Shown here piece by piece: positions 54,152 through 63,252 of a DNA stretch of 64,000 bases. Source of the stretch: Leptolyngbya sp. PCC 7375 (lineage in GTDB: Bacteria; Cyanobacteriota; Cyanobacteriia; Phormidesmidales; Phormidesmidaceae); the NCBI RefSeq assembly GCF_000316115.1, contig NZ_JH993797.1, positions 5,256,486 through 5,320,485 of the forward strand, written 5' to 3'. A model generated the notes under the pieces. The model did not search any database and was not told the origin of the DNA. It saw only the letters and a list, made by a program, of their open reading frames with translations. The first letter of the stretch is position 1. Every line of letters starts with the position of its first letter. A program made the position numbers and the translations under genes.

Positions 54152-54492
54152 CAGGTATTCCTCAGCAAGGGAATCTTTATTTTAATGCGATCGCAATCTC
54201 TAATGTAAACCAGATTAGAGCAACCACTTTATAAGGCACAGATTGTAATATGGCACAAATTGCGAGATTTTTTTGGCAAGGAACTGTTTGCTTATAGACA
54301 ACCAATCAGCTGGACAGTGAATAATTTTTGTTTTTCTGTAGCCCTTCCTCAGTCGGTCAAAATAATTGCTGTAGAGAAACTGATTTAGGTATAGATTATG
54401 TTGGCACTTAAATTCATCAGTTGCTGTTTCATACTCTCAGAGTGAACTGAACTCAGGTGAAAGGACTGGTTATACAATCTCCAAGTGAAGTA
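54152..54492. other. Gene-free stretch before the disrupted small ORF
   Basis: 341 bp with no frame or RNA that I recognise. Holds the leftward promoter of the DUF4058 gene and perhaps the rightward promoter of the small ORF. Confidence 0.25.
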
Positions 54493-54686
54493 ATGAGTAG
54501 CAAGAAAAAGTCTGATTTAGAGAATGGGTGGCTGAGCATAATCACTGCCCTTACAATAAATTTACTGGCCATCTTTTTTGGGGTAGTAACTCTTTTGGAG
54601 AAGCTTTTGTATGGGTATGACCTCACTTGGATGTAAGTTTCCGAGGTTTCGGCTAAAATAAAAGTATTGTCTACAGGGCCGTTAAC

Positions 54687-55844
54687 ATGCCAGCATCGAT
54701 TGTTAGTAGTGAGGCTAATAGTGTCACGATACAGATAACTATTCCCTTTGGCACGACGATGTTAGGCAGCGAGAATGAGATTCAGCAAGGGCTGAATTTA
54801 GCCGGTCAACTGGCGACAGAAAAAGCTCTCGAACAATTCGATAGTGATGGTAGTCCCATTGAACGCTCAGGACAGCGTTGGACGAGCAAAGGCAAGGATG
54901 CGAAGGTCTATCAAAGCCCCTATGGTCCGGTGCAGGTAGCACGTCATCTCTACCAAACGTCCGAGGGTGGGAGTACCTTCTGCCCCTTGGAAACCGATGC
55001 GCGCATGATCAGAACGGCAACCCCTCGCTTTGCTAAACAGATTAGCCACAAATATGCTGAGATGAGCAGTGTGCGGGTGGCAGAAGACCTCAACGAAAAT
55101 CATGGTCGTGTAGTGGCCCGTTCGTTTATCCAAAATCTAGCAGACACCGTGGGGACTGTGGCCATGGCAAAAGAGGAGGATTGGCATTATCAGACCCCCA
55201 AGGTCTCGGAGCCGGTAGCAACAGTTAGTCTAGGCCTCGATGGGACCTGTATGTTGTTGTGTGAGGAGGGGGGACGCCAAGCCATGGTCGGTACGTTGAG
55301 TTTGTATAACGCTCAGGGAGAGCGTCTGCATACCACGTACGTAGCTGCCCCGCCTGAATATGGACGACACCTCTTTCTCGACCGGATGTCCCGTGAGGTT
55401 GAGCATGTGCTGAGCCTGTATCCGGATGCGCATCGGCAAGGATTAGCAGATGGTGCGCCTGAAAATTGGGACTTTCTCGGCCCCTATGTCGATTCACAAG
55501 TGTTAGATTTCTACCATGCCAGTGGCTACTTGGAAACCGTCGCTAAAGTCCTATTTCCTCGACGTCGAAAGCACCGTCAAGCCTGGTTAGAGAAACAAGC
55601 TCATCGCTTAAAACACGACGTTGGAGCGGCGGTTGCGCTGTTAGATGAGTTTAAAAAAATCGACCTCAATGCCCTCAGTGCCAAGAAAAAGAACAGATGG
55701 AGTCGGTCATCACGTATTTTCGCAATCACCACGCTCAAATGGATTACGCTCAAACTCAGGCAGAAAATCGTCCGATTGGGTCGGGAGTCACCGAAGCGGC
55801 CTGCAAAGTCATCGTCAAGCAACGATTATGTGGGTCTGGGATGA
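54687..55844 (+). CDS. ISKra4 transposase, N-terminal frame
   Basis: 385 residues in frame 0, but real homology stops near residue 334. Family features: SPYGPVQVARHLYQTSEGG, the first aspartate in SLGLDGTCM and the second in LADGAPENWDF. After SAKKK the correct frame is -1; frame 0 beyond this is antisense-like filler. The glutamate needed for catalysis lies in the -1 frame. Either programmed frameshifting at AAAAAG (55686-55691) or a one-base loss explains it. Confidence 0.85.
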   Translation: MPASIVSSEANSVTIQITIPFGTTMLGSENEIQQGLNLAGQLATEKALEQFDSDGSPIERSGQRWTSKGKDAKVYQSPYGPVQVARHLYQTSEGGSTFCPLETDARMIRTATPRFAKQISHKYAEMSSVRVAEDLNENHGRVVARSFIQNLADTVGTVAMAKEEDWHYQTPKVSEPVATVSLGLDGTCMLLCEEGGRQAMVGTLSLYNAQGERLHTTYVAAPPEYGRHLFLDRMSREVEHVLSLYPDAHRQGLADGAPENWDFLGPYVDSQVLDFYHASGYLETVAKVLFPRRRKHRQAWLEKQAHRLKHDVGAAVALLDEFKKIDLNALSAKKKNRWSRSSRIFAITTLKWITLKLRQKIVRLGRESPKRPAKSSSSNDYVGLG

Positions 55845-55963
55845 AGTGGAAGGGAACGGGGGCTGGGGTGGTATTAAGTTTGAGAACACTCACGTATACA
55901 ACAGGCAGATGGCAACAGTTTTGGACCAAAATTAATCAGTATGGATTCTCTCTCGAAGGCTAG
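55691..55963 (+). CDS. ISKra4 transposase, C-terminal frame (-1)
   Basis: Continues the transposase after SAKKK as EQMESVITYFRNHH and ends at 55961-55963. It carries the catalytic glutamate in GSGVTEAACK and the conserved CGSGMKWK. The only in-frame ATG is 55697, within the family core, so it is not an independent gene. Confidence 0.8.
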   Translation, partial: EQMESVITYFRNHHAQMDYAQTQAENRPIGSGVTEAACKVIVKQRLCGSGMKWKGTGAGVVLSLRTLTYTTGRWQQFWTKINQYGFSLEG

Positions 55964-56273
55964 ATTTTATCTTTACATCAGTCCGAGGTCATACCCTTTT
56001 GTATCCTCACTCCTATTCCTCTCACCCTGTCCTCTCAGAAACTGTAAAAATCAGTTGCTATGGTAACAAAATCCAATAAAAGGACAACGGCTCGACCTAA
56101 AAGTGAGCTTGGGCGATGGTTGGCCTAGTGCCAAAGCTTTCATCATCAAGTAGTTCACTTCTATTGCCCTACCTGGACAACCACTATGGTCAAAAAAAGT
56201 AGAGTTTAGATAATTTAATAACGAGGTTTCCTGCGTCAAGTACACGGATAAATATCGCCGCCAAAGATCCATA

Positions 56274-56303
56274 AAAAAGGCCAGCCTTTAGGCCAGCCTT
56301 TTT
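56274..56303 (-). terminator. Terminator of tRNA-Gln
   Basis: AAAAGGC/GCCTTTT pairing with an inner AGCC/GGC helix, 20 bases after the tRNA 3' end on the minus strand and followed by TTTTTT. Confidence 0.7.
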
Positions 56304-56322
56304 AACAAGTCTCTGAAATTAA

Positions 56323-56394
56323 CTGGGGTGGTAGGATTCGAACCTACGAATGACGGGACCAAAACCCGCTGCCTTACCGCTTGGCCACACCCCA
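56323..56394 (-). tRNA. tRNA-Gln (anticodon TTG)
   Basis: 72 nt. Acceptor TGGGGTG pairs with CACCCCA plus discriminator G; D-arm GGCCAAGCGGTAAGGC; anticodon stem GCGGG/CCCGT around TTTTGGT (anticodon TTG, read CAA); T-arm GTTCGAATC. No CCA in the DNA. A cloverleaf forms throughout. Confidence 0.95.
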
Positions 56395-56563
56395 ATAAGG
56401 AGATATGAGCTAGACCTATCAGTGCAAAGTCAACATTGATTGCCAGCCAATGTATATTAACAGCTTTTAGCATTGTAGTGTCAATAACTATATGGATTTT
56501 TTTTGAAGGCTGTGTTCATCATGTTGAGAACCGCAGCCTCCTGATTAAGCTGAGCGCAGAACC

Positions 56564-57769
56564 TTAGGATGTTGACAAAGATCGTCCGCGCCAAGTCCAT
56601 CCCCAGCCAGTTTCCGTTTTTATGATTGAAGTAAGCGCGATCGCAACCACAATACCACCACTGAGCCACCCCAACCACCAGTAGCGAAACGGCTGGTTAA
56701 ATACTCGCTGAGCGGCCCAGCGCATATACACCTGCAGAGCAACACTGAAGACGCCTAACCCAGTCACCACCCACCAGCCGACGCCACCACCCAGCAAGGA
56801 ACTCCACAATCCAGTTACTAAACCCAGCCAGGGCATCACAAAAATCAGGCTCAGGGCAAAGGCAGAATAGAGAGTAGCGCCTAGGTTACGCCCACCTCCT
56901 TCATAGAAATTTTTAGTCCAGCCTTCCCATAGCGCCGCAAAGGAACGATACATGCGCACTTTAATCAGGTCAGTACTCAGCAGATACCGTAGCTTCAACC
57001 CATTACCCTTAACCAGCTTCGCTAGCTCCACATCTTCCACAGTTTCAGTTGCAACTGCTCGATGCCCCCCAATACGATCATAGGCACTACGGCGAAACAA
57101 CATAAATGGCCCAGCGGCAAAAGCAGTTGACGTATCTTTAGGATCATTCACCGCTTCAAAATTAAAACCAACAGCGATACAGCTCATCATCACTGGCTGC
57201 ACCAACCATTCAGCTAAACACCCACAGATAATGCCCGGACCACAACTTAATAGATCGGCATCATGTTTTTGGCAATCGGTTAGGGCCGTGGCGATCGCAT
57301 CAGGCTCAAGGCGTACATCCGCATCGATAAATAGTACATAGTCTCCAACAGCTTTTTCCACAGCATTGGCACAGGCCCAAGTTTTGCCACGCCAGGAAAT
57401 ATCGGTCGGTCGGGGTGGCACGGTGAATACTTGCACACGATCATCTGTCAGGGCGACTGCCGCAGCTAAATCTGCTGTATTATCTGTTGATTCATCGTCG
57501 GCCACAATCACCTGTAAATCCGCAGGGTGAGGCAGATGACTGGCTAAAGCGGCGTCCAAACACTCTGTAATATTTACGCTTTCGTTATATGCCGGAATAA
57601 TTAAAGAAACGGCTGGCAATGAATTGGGGATTGTCTTCAGTAACGGTAATCGGGGAGCGGTAGCCAAGGATGCCTGTAAGCGGCGATGAAAAATTGCGAT
57701 CGCCACCGTCGCGACTGCCAATGCTAAACTCCACAGACCACTCCCTATCCATTGTCCGCTGATCATCAA
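56564..57769 (-). CDS. Membrane glycosyltransferase family 2, CruG-like
   Basis: 401 residues. N-terminal helix (about 10-28), GT-A domain with VSLIIPAYNES (about 55), ADDEST, DADVRLE (about 150) and VEDVELAKLVKG, then a C-terminal block of four to five membrane helices (about 305-385). It closely resembles CruG, which glycosylates myxol and related carotenoids, and HpnB-type enzymes. The carotenoid substrate is inference. The gene is convergent with nothing and overlaps no neighbour; recF lies 88 bp away, divergently. Confidence 0.7.
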   Translation of the reverse strand: MMISGQWIGSGLWSLALAVATVAIAIFHRRLQASLATAPRLPLLKTIPNSLPAVSLIIPAYNESVNITECLDAALASHLPHPADLQVIVADDESTDNTADLAAAVALTDDRVQVFTVPPRPTDISWRGKTWACANAVEKAVGDYVLFIDADVRLEPDAIATALTDCQKHDADLLSCGPGIICGCLAEWLVQPVMMSCIAVGFNFEAVNDPKDTSTAFAAGPFMLFRRSAYDRIGGHRAVATETVEDVELAKLVKGNGLKLRYLLSTDLIKVRMYRSFAALWEGWTKNFYEGGGRNLGATLYSAFALSLIFVMPWLGLVTGLWSSLLGGGVGWWVVTGLGVFSVALQVYMRWAAQRVFNQPFRYWWLGWLSGGIVVAIALTSIIKTETGWGWTWRGRSLSTS

Positions 57770-57857
57770 CTCATTACTCCCAAACGCTCGCCCTCTAAAT
57801 GTAACGTACGGTAAAGCTATGTCTGATTCTAGACTGGGATAACGCTTCGGTCCTTCT

Positions 57858-58985
57858 ATGTTTCTCCAATCCCTACACTTAAGGCAGTTTCGTAATTACA
57901 GTGACCAAGCTGTTAAATTTTTGGCACCCAAAACGATCCTACTTGGAGAAAATGCCCAGGGTAAGTCTAATTTGCTAGAAGCAGTAGAGCTCTTAGCAAC
58001 GTTGAAATCCCATCGCACAAGTCGCGATCGCGATCTCATACAAAACGACACCAACAGCGCCCAAATCCAAGCTAGCCTAAAACGGGAATTAGGCATATCT
58101 TCTTTACAGCTAACCTTACGCAGAGGCAGTCGTCGCACAGCAGTGATCAATGGCGAAACATTACGCCGCCAGCAAGACTTTCTCGGCAACCTCAACGCCG
58201 TACAGTTTTCCTGCTTAGATTTGGAACTCGTGCGGGGAGGTCCCAGCACCCGCCGGACATGGACTGACAGCTTACTCACGCAACTGGAACCGGTTTATCT
58301 CCATATTCTGCAACAATATAGCCAGGTACTAAAGCAACGTAATGCCTTTATCAAACAACAAACCGCAGACCCAGGGCAGACACCTCCCTTAGACCCCACT
58401 CAGCTTGCACTCTGGGATGCCCAACTTGCCACTTTAGGCACTCGGGTGATCCGACGACGAGCTCGTATGCTACAGCGATTGATTCCCATTGCCCAGTCTT
58501 GGCATCAGGCCATTAGTGGGAGTACCGAACAACTCGAAATTTTCTATAGTCCTAATGTAGATGTGGACACCGACGAGGCTGGACAAATTCAGCAGGCGTT
58601 CCTAGAAAAATTACAGTCTCGCGCCATGGCCGAATACTACCAGCGCACCACATTAGTCGGTCCCCACCGAGACGACATCAACTTTCTGATTAATGATACA
58701 CCAGCGCGGCAATATGGTTCGCAAGGCCAACAACGCACGCTGGTTCTGGCTTTAAAGCTTTCTGAGTTGCAGCTAATAGAAGAAATAGTAGGAGAACCAC
58801 CATTATTACTTCTAGATGATGTATTAGCTGAGTTAGATTTAAATCGACAAAATCAACTGCTTGAAACCATTGAGGATCGATTTCAAACCCTCATCACCAC
58901 TACTCATCTAGGATCATTTGATACCCAGTGGCTCAAATTATCTCAAATAATGCAAGTCAAGAATGGCTGTCTAGAAATCTCATAG
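57858..58985 (+). CDS. recF: DNA replication and repair protein RecF
   Basis: 375 residues, normal length. SMC-like ATPase that helps load RecA at gaps. Walker A GENAQGKSN (about 32-40), signature RQYGSQGQQRTLVLALKLSEL (two parts) and Walker B LLLLDDVLAELD (about 318-329). Cytosolic. It is not near dnaA or gyrB here, which is usual in cyanobacteria. Confidence 0.96.
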   Translation: MFLQSLHLRQFRNYSDQAVKFLAPKTILLGENAQGKSNLLEAVELLATLKSHRTSRDRDLIQNDTNSAQIQASLKRELGISSLQLTLRRGSRRTAVINGETLRRQQDFLGNLNAVQFSCLDLELVRGGPSTRRTWTDSLLTQLEPVYLHILQQYSQVLKQRNAFIKQQTADPGQTPPLDPTQLALWDAQLATLGTRVIRRRARMLQRLIPIAQSWHQAISGSTEQLEIFYSPNVDVDTDEAGQIQQAFLEKLQSRAMAEYYQRTTLVGPHRDDINFLINDTPARQYGSQGQQRTLVLALKLSELQLIEEIVGEPPLLLLDDVLAELDLNRQNQLLETIEDRFQTLITTTHLGSFDTQWLKLSQIMQVKNGCLEIS

Positions 58986-59163
58986 TAGGCAACGACACAG
59001 TCACATTACTCTTCACAGAAAAAGAACTACAAAGTCATAGGAAATCTCTCAATAAGATCTCTCCTCTAAACAATGAATACATAACCCATTTCATCAAAAG
59101 AGTTATTAGCAGTGCTCGAACACCTTAAGCGTTTAAAAAACACTAATTCAGCAACACTTTCAT

Positions 59164-59193
59164 CTGAGCTGAAAGTTAAAGTTTTCAGCTCAG
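59164..59193. terminator. Hairpin between recF and the coiled-coil gene
   Basis: 11-bp stem CTGAGCTGAAA/TTTCAGCTCAG with an 8-nt loop. There is no T-run on either side, so it may only mark the convergent 3' ends (recF stop 58985; next gene stop 59208). Confidence 0.5.
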
Positions 59194-59207
59194 ACAAGAA
59201 GAGTTAA

Positions 59208-59870
59208 CTATACTTTTTGATAAGAAGAGTTAGCTTGAGCAGCTTGTAGAACTTCGATCTGACTTGTAATATGTTGCAAACCTGTCAGCAAATGATTTAG
59301 CTGTAGTGACTCCTCGGAGGCATCAGATTTTTCCGTATTACTAGTATTTTCCTGAAAAGAGCTGAGGGTTTCAGAAGGAGGGCCATCAGTGGTTTGAGGC
59401 ACAGCAGCATGAGATTCGGAAGACATTGATTGAGGCTGCTTCACATGTGCTACATCAAATTGCTGTGCAGGTTCTGTCTGCAGCTTTTCAAAGCTAACAT
59501 CGTCATGTAAAAACGCATCTAGGCCTATCTTATTCAGCTGCTTTTCTGAGAATCTCAACTTTTCAAGCGCCGCTTTTTTCTCATCCATTTCCTGTTGGAG
59601 CTGATTGATTGTCGCTTGCGTCTTATCTAATTTCTTAGAAGCTTGACGCCAACCGCCTAAAGTTAATACAGTAAAACCAGCACCTAAACTTACAAATGTC
59701 ACACCACTCAAGTAGGGCAGCGCTAATTCTTGAAAATCGCTAGAGAAAAATGACTTATCCTGAAGTTTTACTTCAATAGAGTCAGATCGGATAGCTGCAA
59801 TAGGGAGTGTTGCAACTGCGAATACAGCCCCCGCTAAAAGACTAGAAGATAAAAGAGTACTAAATTTCAT
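59208..59870 (-). CDS. Exported or membrane coiled-coil protein, function unknown
   Basis: 220 residues from the ATG at 59870 (an ATG nine bases upstream is in frame). N-terminal signal-like helix (MKFSTLLSSSLLAGAVFAVA), a second hydrophobic helix (about 57-77, SGVTFVSLGAGFTVLTLGG) and a coiled coil (KKLDKTQATINQLQQEMDEK, about 83-115). The remainder is serine/glutamine-rich and ends with a short helix (QHITSQIEVLQAAQANS). No family recognised. Similar topologies occur in envelope scaffold proteins. Confidence 0.6.
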   Translation of the reverse strand: MKFSTLLSSSLLAGAVFAVATLPIAAIRSDSIEVKLQDKSFFSSDFQELALPYLSGVTFVSLGAGFTVLTLGGWRQASKKLDKTQATINQLQQEMDEKKAALEKLRFSEKQLNKIGLDAFLHDDVSFEKLQTEPAQQFDVAHVKQPQSMSSESHAAVPQTTDGPPSETLSSFQENTSNTEKSDASEESLQLNHLLTGLQHITSQIEVLQAAQANSSYQKV

Positions 59871-59879
59871 AACTACCAA

Positions 59880-61541
59880 TCGTTCCTAATAGACCACAAT
59901 TTAATCGAACGGCTCACGTGCAAGGGTTGTACTAAGGATCAAACCAGTTCCGCAACACATAGAACTACTTATTAGCAAAAGAGAGTTTTGTGATCTAAAC
60001 GTCTCTATGCGGCTAAGGTTAATAGGAATTAATCCTTCAAGGTTGCAAGTATTCTCTATAATCTGGCTTTAGAAAGCTAAGATGCATAATGAGCTTGCGA
60101 AGACAACTTCTAAGTTTATAGCAGATGTCTATTGTTGACCCTGATCCTAATTACGTAATAAAAGATGGAGTACAGCAATGCAATCTTAGGGATCTGTTGA
60201 AGTCTGTAGCTGATTTGCAAAGTCTTATTTACGTAATTAATAATGACTATCACACCTTGCTTTCTATTTGGTAGTTTCACCCTAAAACAGGCTTATTCGC
60301 CGTAGAGGAAAGTATCCTCTAATCTCTACTTACCTGTCAGTATAGTTAGTTCACGGCTGCAATTGGTTAATTTAACTGTAAAGTGTGGCAGCCCATTATA
60401 AAATAATGTCAAATATGCTTTCCTGTTGAGAAACCATATGTGCTTAAACAACTATGCAGCCCCTGATTAGGCATAGTAGCTATACATATCGTTGCTCAAA
60501 CACGTTGAATACCCCTTCACTGCTCGCTACTCACCACAACTGACAACACCAAAGTGTATTCATCTCAACTGGAGATTGCTACTGTCCCATGCTTTAAGTG
60601 TTTGAGCCATCCAGCTTGTCTGTTAACAAAGACATTACGTGTTTTCCATTAAGTTCTCGCCCATAGGCTCGTCCTTGAAACACTCAGTGCTAGAGTGCCT
60701 ATGGCAGCTCTCGACAACTTGATGGTTACTCCTGACCTAATCTTGGCTCTGGTTGAGTAGCTCTATCATTCACTTCTGTATATTGAGTTTGAGCAGATAT
60801 TTTTTAGGCAACATATATAGTAATCATCTAGTCATTTAGATTCTCTAGAGAGGGGCAAAACTATTTCATAGCAATAGTTCCATCTTCTTTTTATGTAGCC
60901 AACTCTTGACTATCAAATCAAGCAATTTTCCGGAGAATAAGAACGCTATCAGTATTCCTAATTGGGATGTATCAAGTAAATCTTCAACAAAATTTCTCAA
61001 GAAAAATACGGACTTTAGACCAGGTCAATAACTTCATCATAGACAAGATGCAATTTACTTGTCTAATGCTATCTTGAAATACCTGAGGGATCTACGATTG
61101 AAGCGTTTAAGCCTGCTTCGAGTAAGGAGATGAACTAAATTAGGCAATTAATAACGTTGGTTAGTTAACTTTAAAGATTAGACAAACAGTATATTGACAT
61201 CCTATTTAGATGTATCGTATTGAACCAAAGTCACCACACAATTCGGTAAGTAAACAGCTAAGTAAATAGAAGCATCTTCTTTCTACTTGTTGCAGTACCC
61301 AGTAAATTGCTAGACCAAACTTTAACCTTAGTATTCAGTTATTTATTTTCTGCATTTTATAGATTAACTATCCTGAATGCTTCGTTATTAATAGATCCTT
61401 TTGACATCAGAGGTCCTTAGTTTTCCGACTTCAAATCAAACGGCTAAAGAATCGGCGCTTAAAGCAGCTGCCTGTTTAGACACGGACCACCGATCGTATT
61501 TGTTTTTTTTTAGATTTAGATTAGCGTATTTTTTAAAGAAT
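59880..61541. other. Long gene-free stretch (about 1.7 kb)
   Basis: AT-rich, stop-rich in all frames. I see one structured element at 60661-60704 (CCATAGGC/GCCTATGG enclosing CACTC/GAGTG). No tRNA, no CRISPR and no strong terminator. It may contain regulatory DNA for the outer-membrane protein gene or decayed genes. Confidence 0.35.
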
Positions 61542-63140
61542 ATGGTTCAATCAACGCCTACACAAAATAGCAACGGTCCTACCTGGCTTAAAATCGGATT
61601 TCATATAACATCTGTAGGTTTAGCGTTGGGGCAAGTTGTCCCAAACGTTCTCTTTACAGCCCCTGCAACAGCTAGTCCAGCATCACAAGAGAATAAGGAT
61701 AATGAATGGGTCAATTTCACACCCGTAGAAACCAATGATTTTTCTGATCTGAATGATCTACAAATTCTTACTCAATATTCTGCATTGCCAGTTCCTGAAG
61801 CCAGGCTACAACCAAGCTTTGCTAGCTCAGTCTTGCCAGAGCCACCTGTTCGACAACAGTTAGTAGCTTGCACTCAAAATTGCAGTAACGCTGATTTATT
61901 TGTCTTACAACAGCCCAATACTGTTCCGCCTCGACAAATACTACCCACGATAACGCCTTCCACTTCATCACAGCAACAAACAAACGAGGCATTTTTTAAT
62001 TCTGATCAAACCTATTTGCAACGTCTTATCTCAGGTGATGAAGGTACTTCTCAAACTGCATCTTCAAGAGCTAATGATTTCTTGCAATCTCCGTCTGGTC
62101 AAGTGTTTTCTGAGGAAAGGTTAGCCTTTGAAACACCAGCTTCCCAATCAAGAAGCAACTCTGGGTTAATCGATAATCCATTTGCTCCTGACTTCAGTTT
62201 CCAAGGTACATCTATTGTCGGCAATGAGGAGTTTTCTGGGCGCGCTCGCATTAGTGCAACGTACCCCATCAGTCAAAATCTACTGATAGGAGGGTCTGTC
62301 GAAGCAGTTAATGGCACTGCCTTTGTAGATTCTTCAGATGAGGGGGCCAGGCTTAATGAACTTTATCTAGCGGCTTCTTTACCATCTTCTCCAAATTTAA
62401 GGTTGATAGCAGGACAGCTCGATTTCTCTTCCTATTTTGATCGTAATAGTTTCGCTAAAGATGGGGCGACTCAGTTCTTTAACGGGGCTTTTCAGACAAG
62501 CCCTGCTATCGTATCATCGCTGGGTAACTCTAATCTAGGGGCACTCATCAATTGGAGTGTTAACGATAACTTAGATCTCCGCGCCGCAACGTTTTCCTCA
62601 GACCGAGATTTGAGTGACTTTAATTTTGATAGCTACGCTGGTGAAGTCGCCTATCGCTCTGGCAATGTAATTGTCCGAGGCACCTATGTCTCTGGTCGTG
62701 ATGGAGGAGCAGATACAGGATTCCAAAACAGTTTTCTAATTGATAGAGGTAATGGACAGACTGGTATTTTGCCAGGTGATCGTGAAGTTTCCTATGGAAT
62801 CAATGGCGAAGTCTATTTTCCAGAGGCAAATTTAGGATTATTCGGACGATACGGTATTTATGAAAACCAGACTCTCGATCTTAGCGGTGAGACCTTTAGT
62901 CTTGGTGTAACTTTATTTGACTTGCTTTCAGACAATGATCGATTAGGCGTAGCCTACGGTCAAACAGTCTCCAACGATTCCCTTCGAGAGATAGAAGGCT
63001 CAGTATCACCAGAGGTTTTTGAAGTTTTCTATGACTTTGAACCCGTTGACGAGTTTAGAGTGGGTGCTAGTATTCAGCAAACCAACGGTTTTTCGGACAC
63101 AGTCTTTCAGTTTCGGCTAGGGTACGATTTTGGCTGGTAG
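61542..63140 (+). CDS. Outer-membrane beta-barrel-like protein
   Basis: 532 residues from the ATG at 61542. A frame extension to a TTG at 61401 exists, but the signal peptide lies after the ATG (about 18-45, FHITSVGLALGQVVPNVLF ... APATASP). The N-terminal part (50-200) is proline-, serine- and glutamine-rich. The C-terminal half shows alternating strands (YPISQNLLIGGSVEAVNG, LDLRAATFSSDRD, YAGEVAYRSGNVIVRGTYVS) and ends FQFRLGYDFGW, an aromatic outer-membrane insertion signal. No OprB/SLH motif. The next gene encodes a TPR protein with a signal peptide, suggesting an export or polysaccharide pair. Confidence 0.65.
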   Translation: MVQSTPTQNSNGPTWLKIGFHITSVGLALGQVVPNVLFTAPATASPASQENKDNEWVNFTPVETNDFSDLNDLQILTQYSALPVPEARLQPSFASSVLPEPPVRQQLVACTQNCSNADLFVLQQPNTVPPRQILPTITPSTSSQQQTNEAFFNSDQTYLQRLISGDEGTSQTASSRANDFLQSPSGQVFSEERLAFETPASQSRSNSGLIDNPFAPDFSFQGTSIVGNEEFSGRARISATYPISQNLLIGGSVEAVNGTAFVDSSDEGARLNELYLAASLPSSPNLRLIAGQLDFSSYFDRNSFAKDGATQFFNGAFQTSPAIVSSLGNSNLGALINWSVNDNLDLRAATFSSDRDLSDFNFDSYAGEVAYRSGNVIVRGTYVSGRDGGADTGFQNSFLIDRGNGQTGILPGDREVSYGINGEVYFPEANLGLFGRYGIYENQTLDLSGETFSLGVTLFDLLSDNDRLGVAYGQTVSNDSLREIEGSVSPEVFEVFYDFEPVDEFRVGASIQQTNGFSDTVFQFRLGYDFGW

Positions 63141-63252
63141 ATCTGTTGGCCTTGAGCAAAGAGTAATAGCGGACAGTAAAAAGTTTCTTTGATCACATTA
63201 GAGTACTGAAAATCATAGGATAGAGAACTTTTATCAAAGTTCTGCCAGAAGA

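Larger units (their letters stand above)
54613..55996 (+). mobile_element. ISKra4-family element (ISMich2-like) with 8-bp target duplication
   Basis: 1384 bp. Ends GGGTATGACCTC on both sides as inverted repeats (with further matching TGATGTAA inside). The direct repeat TTTTGTAT flanks both ends (54605-54612 and 55997-56004). One transposase in two frames. Inserted in a small membrane-protein ORF. Confidence 0.9.
54493..56079 (+). pseudogene. Small membrane protein ORF split by the ISKra4-type element
   Basis: Before the IS: MSSKKKSDLENGWLSIITAL then a hydrophobic helix (TINLLAIFFGVVTLL) ending EKLLY. The element's bases close the frame at 54636. If the element and one copy of the 8-bp repeat are removed, the frame continues in phase after 56004 for 24 codons (PHSYSSHPVLSETVKISCYG...) to a stop at 56077-56079, giving a 64-residue single-pass protein. 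No RBS stands out before the ATG at 54493; function unknown. Confidence 0.55.

Noticed and set aside
54687..55844. Treating the whole frame-0 product (385 residues) as the ISKra4 transposase
   Set aside because: The last 50 residues of frame 0 do not match the family; the true continuation is in the -1 frame.
58928..59128. 66-codon plus-strand frame overlapping the recF end
   Set aside because: It runs out of frame with recF, has no RBS and shows no protein-like pattern.
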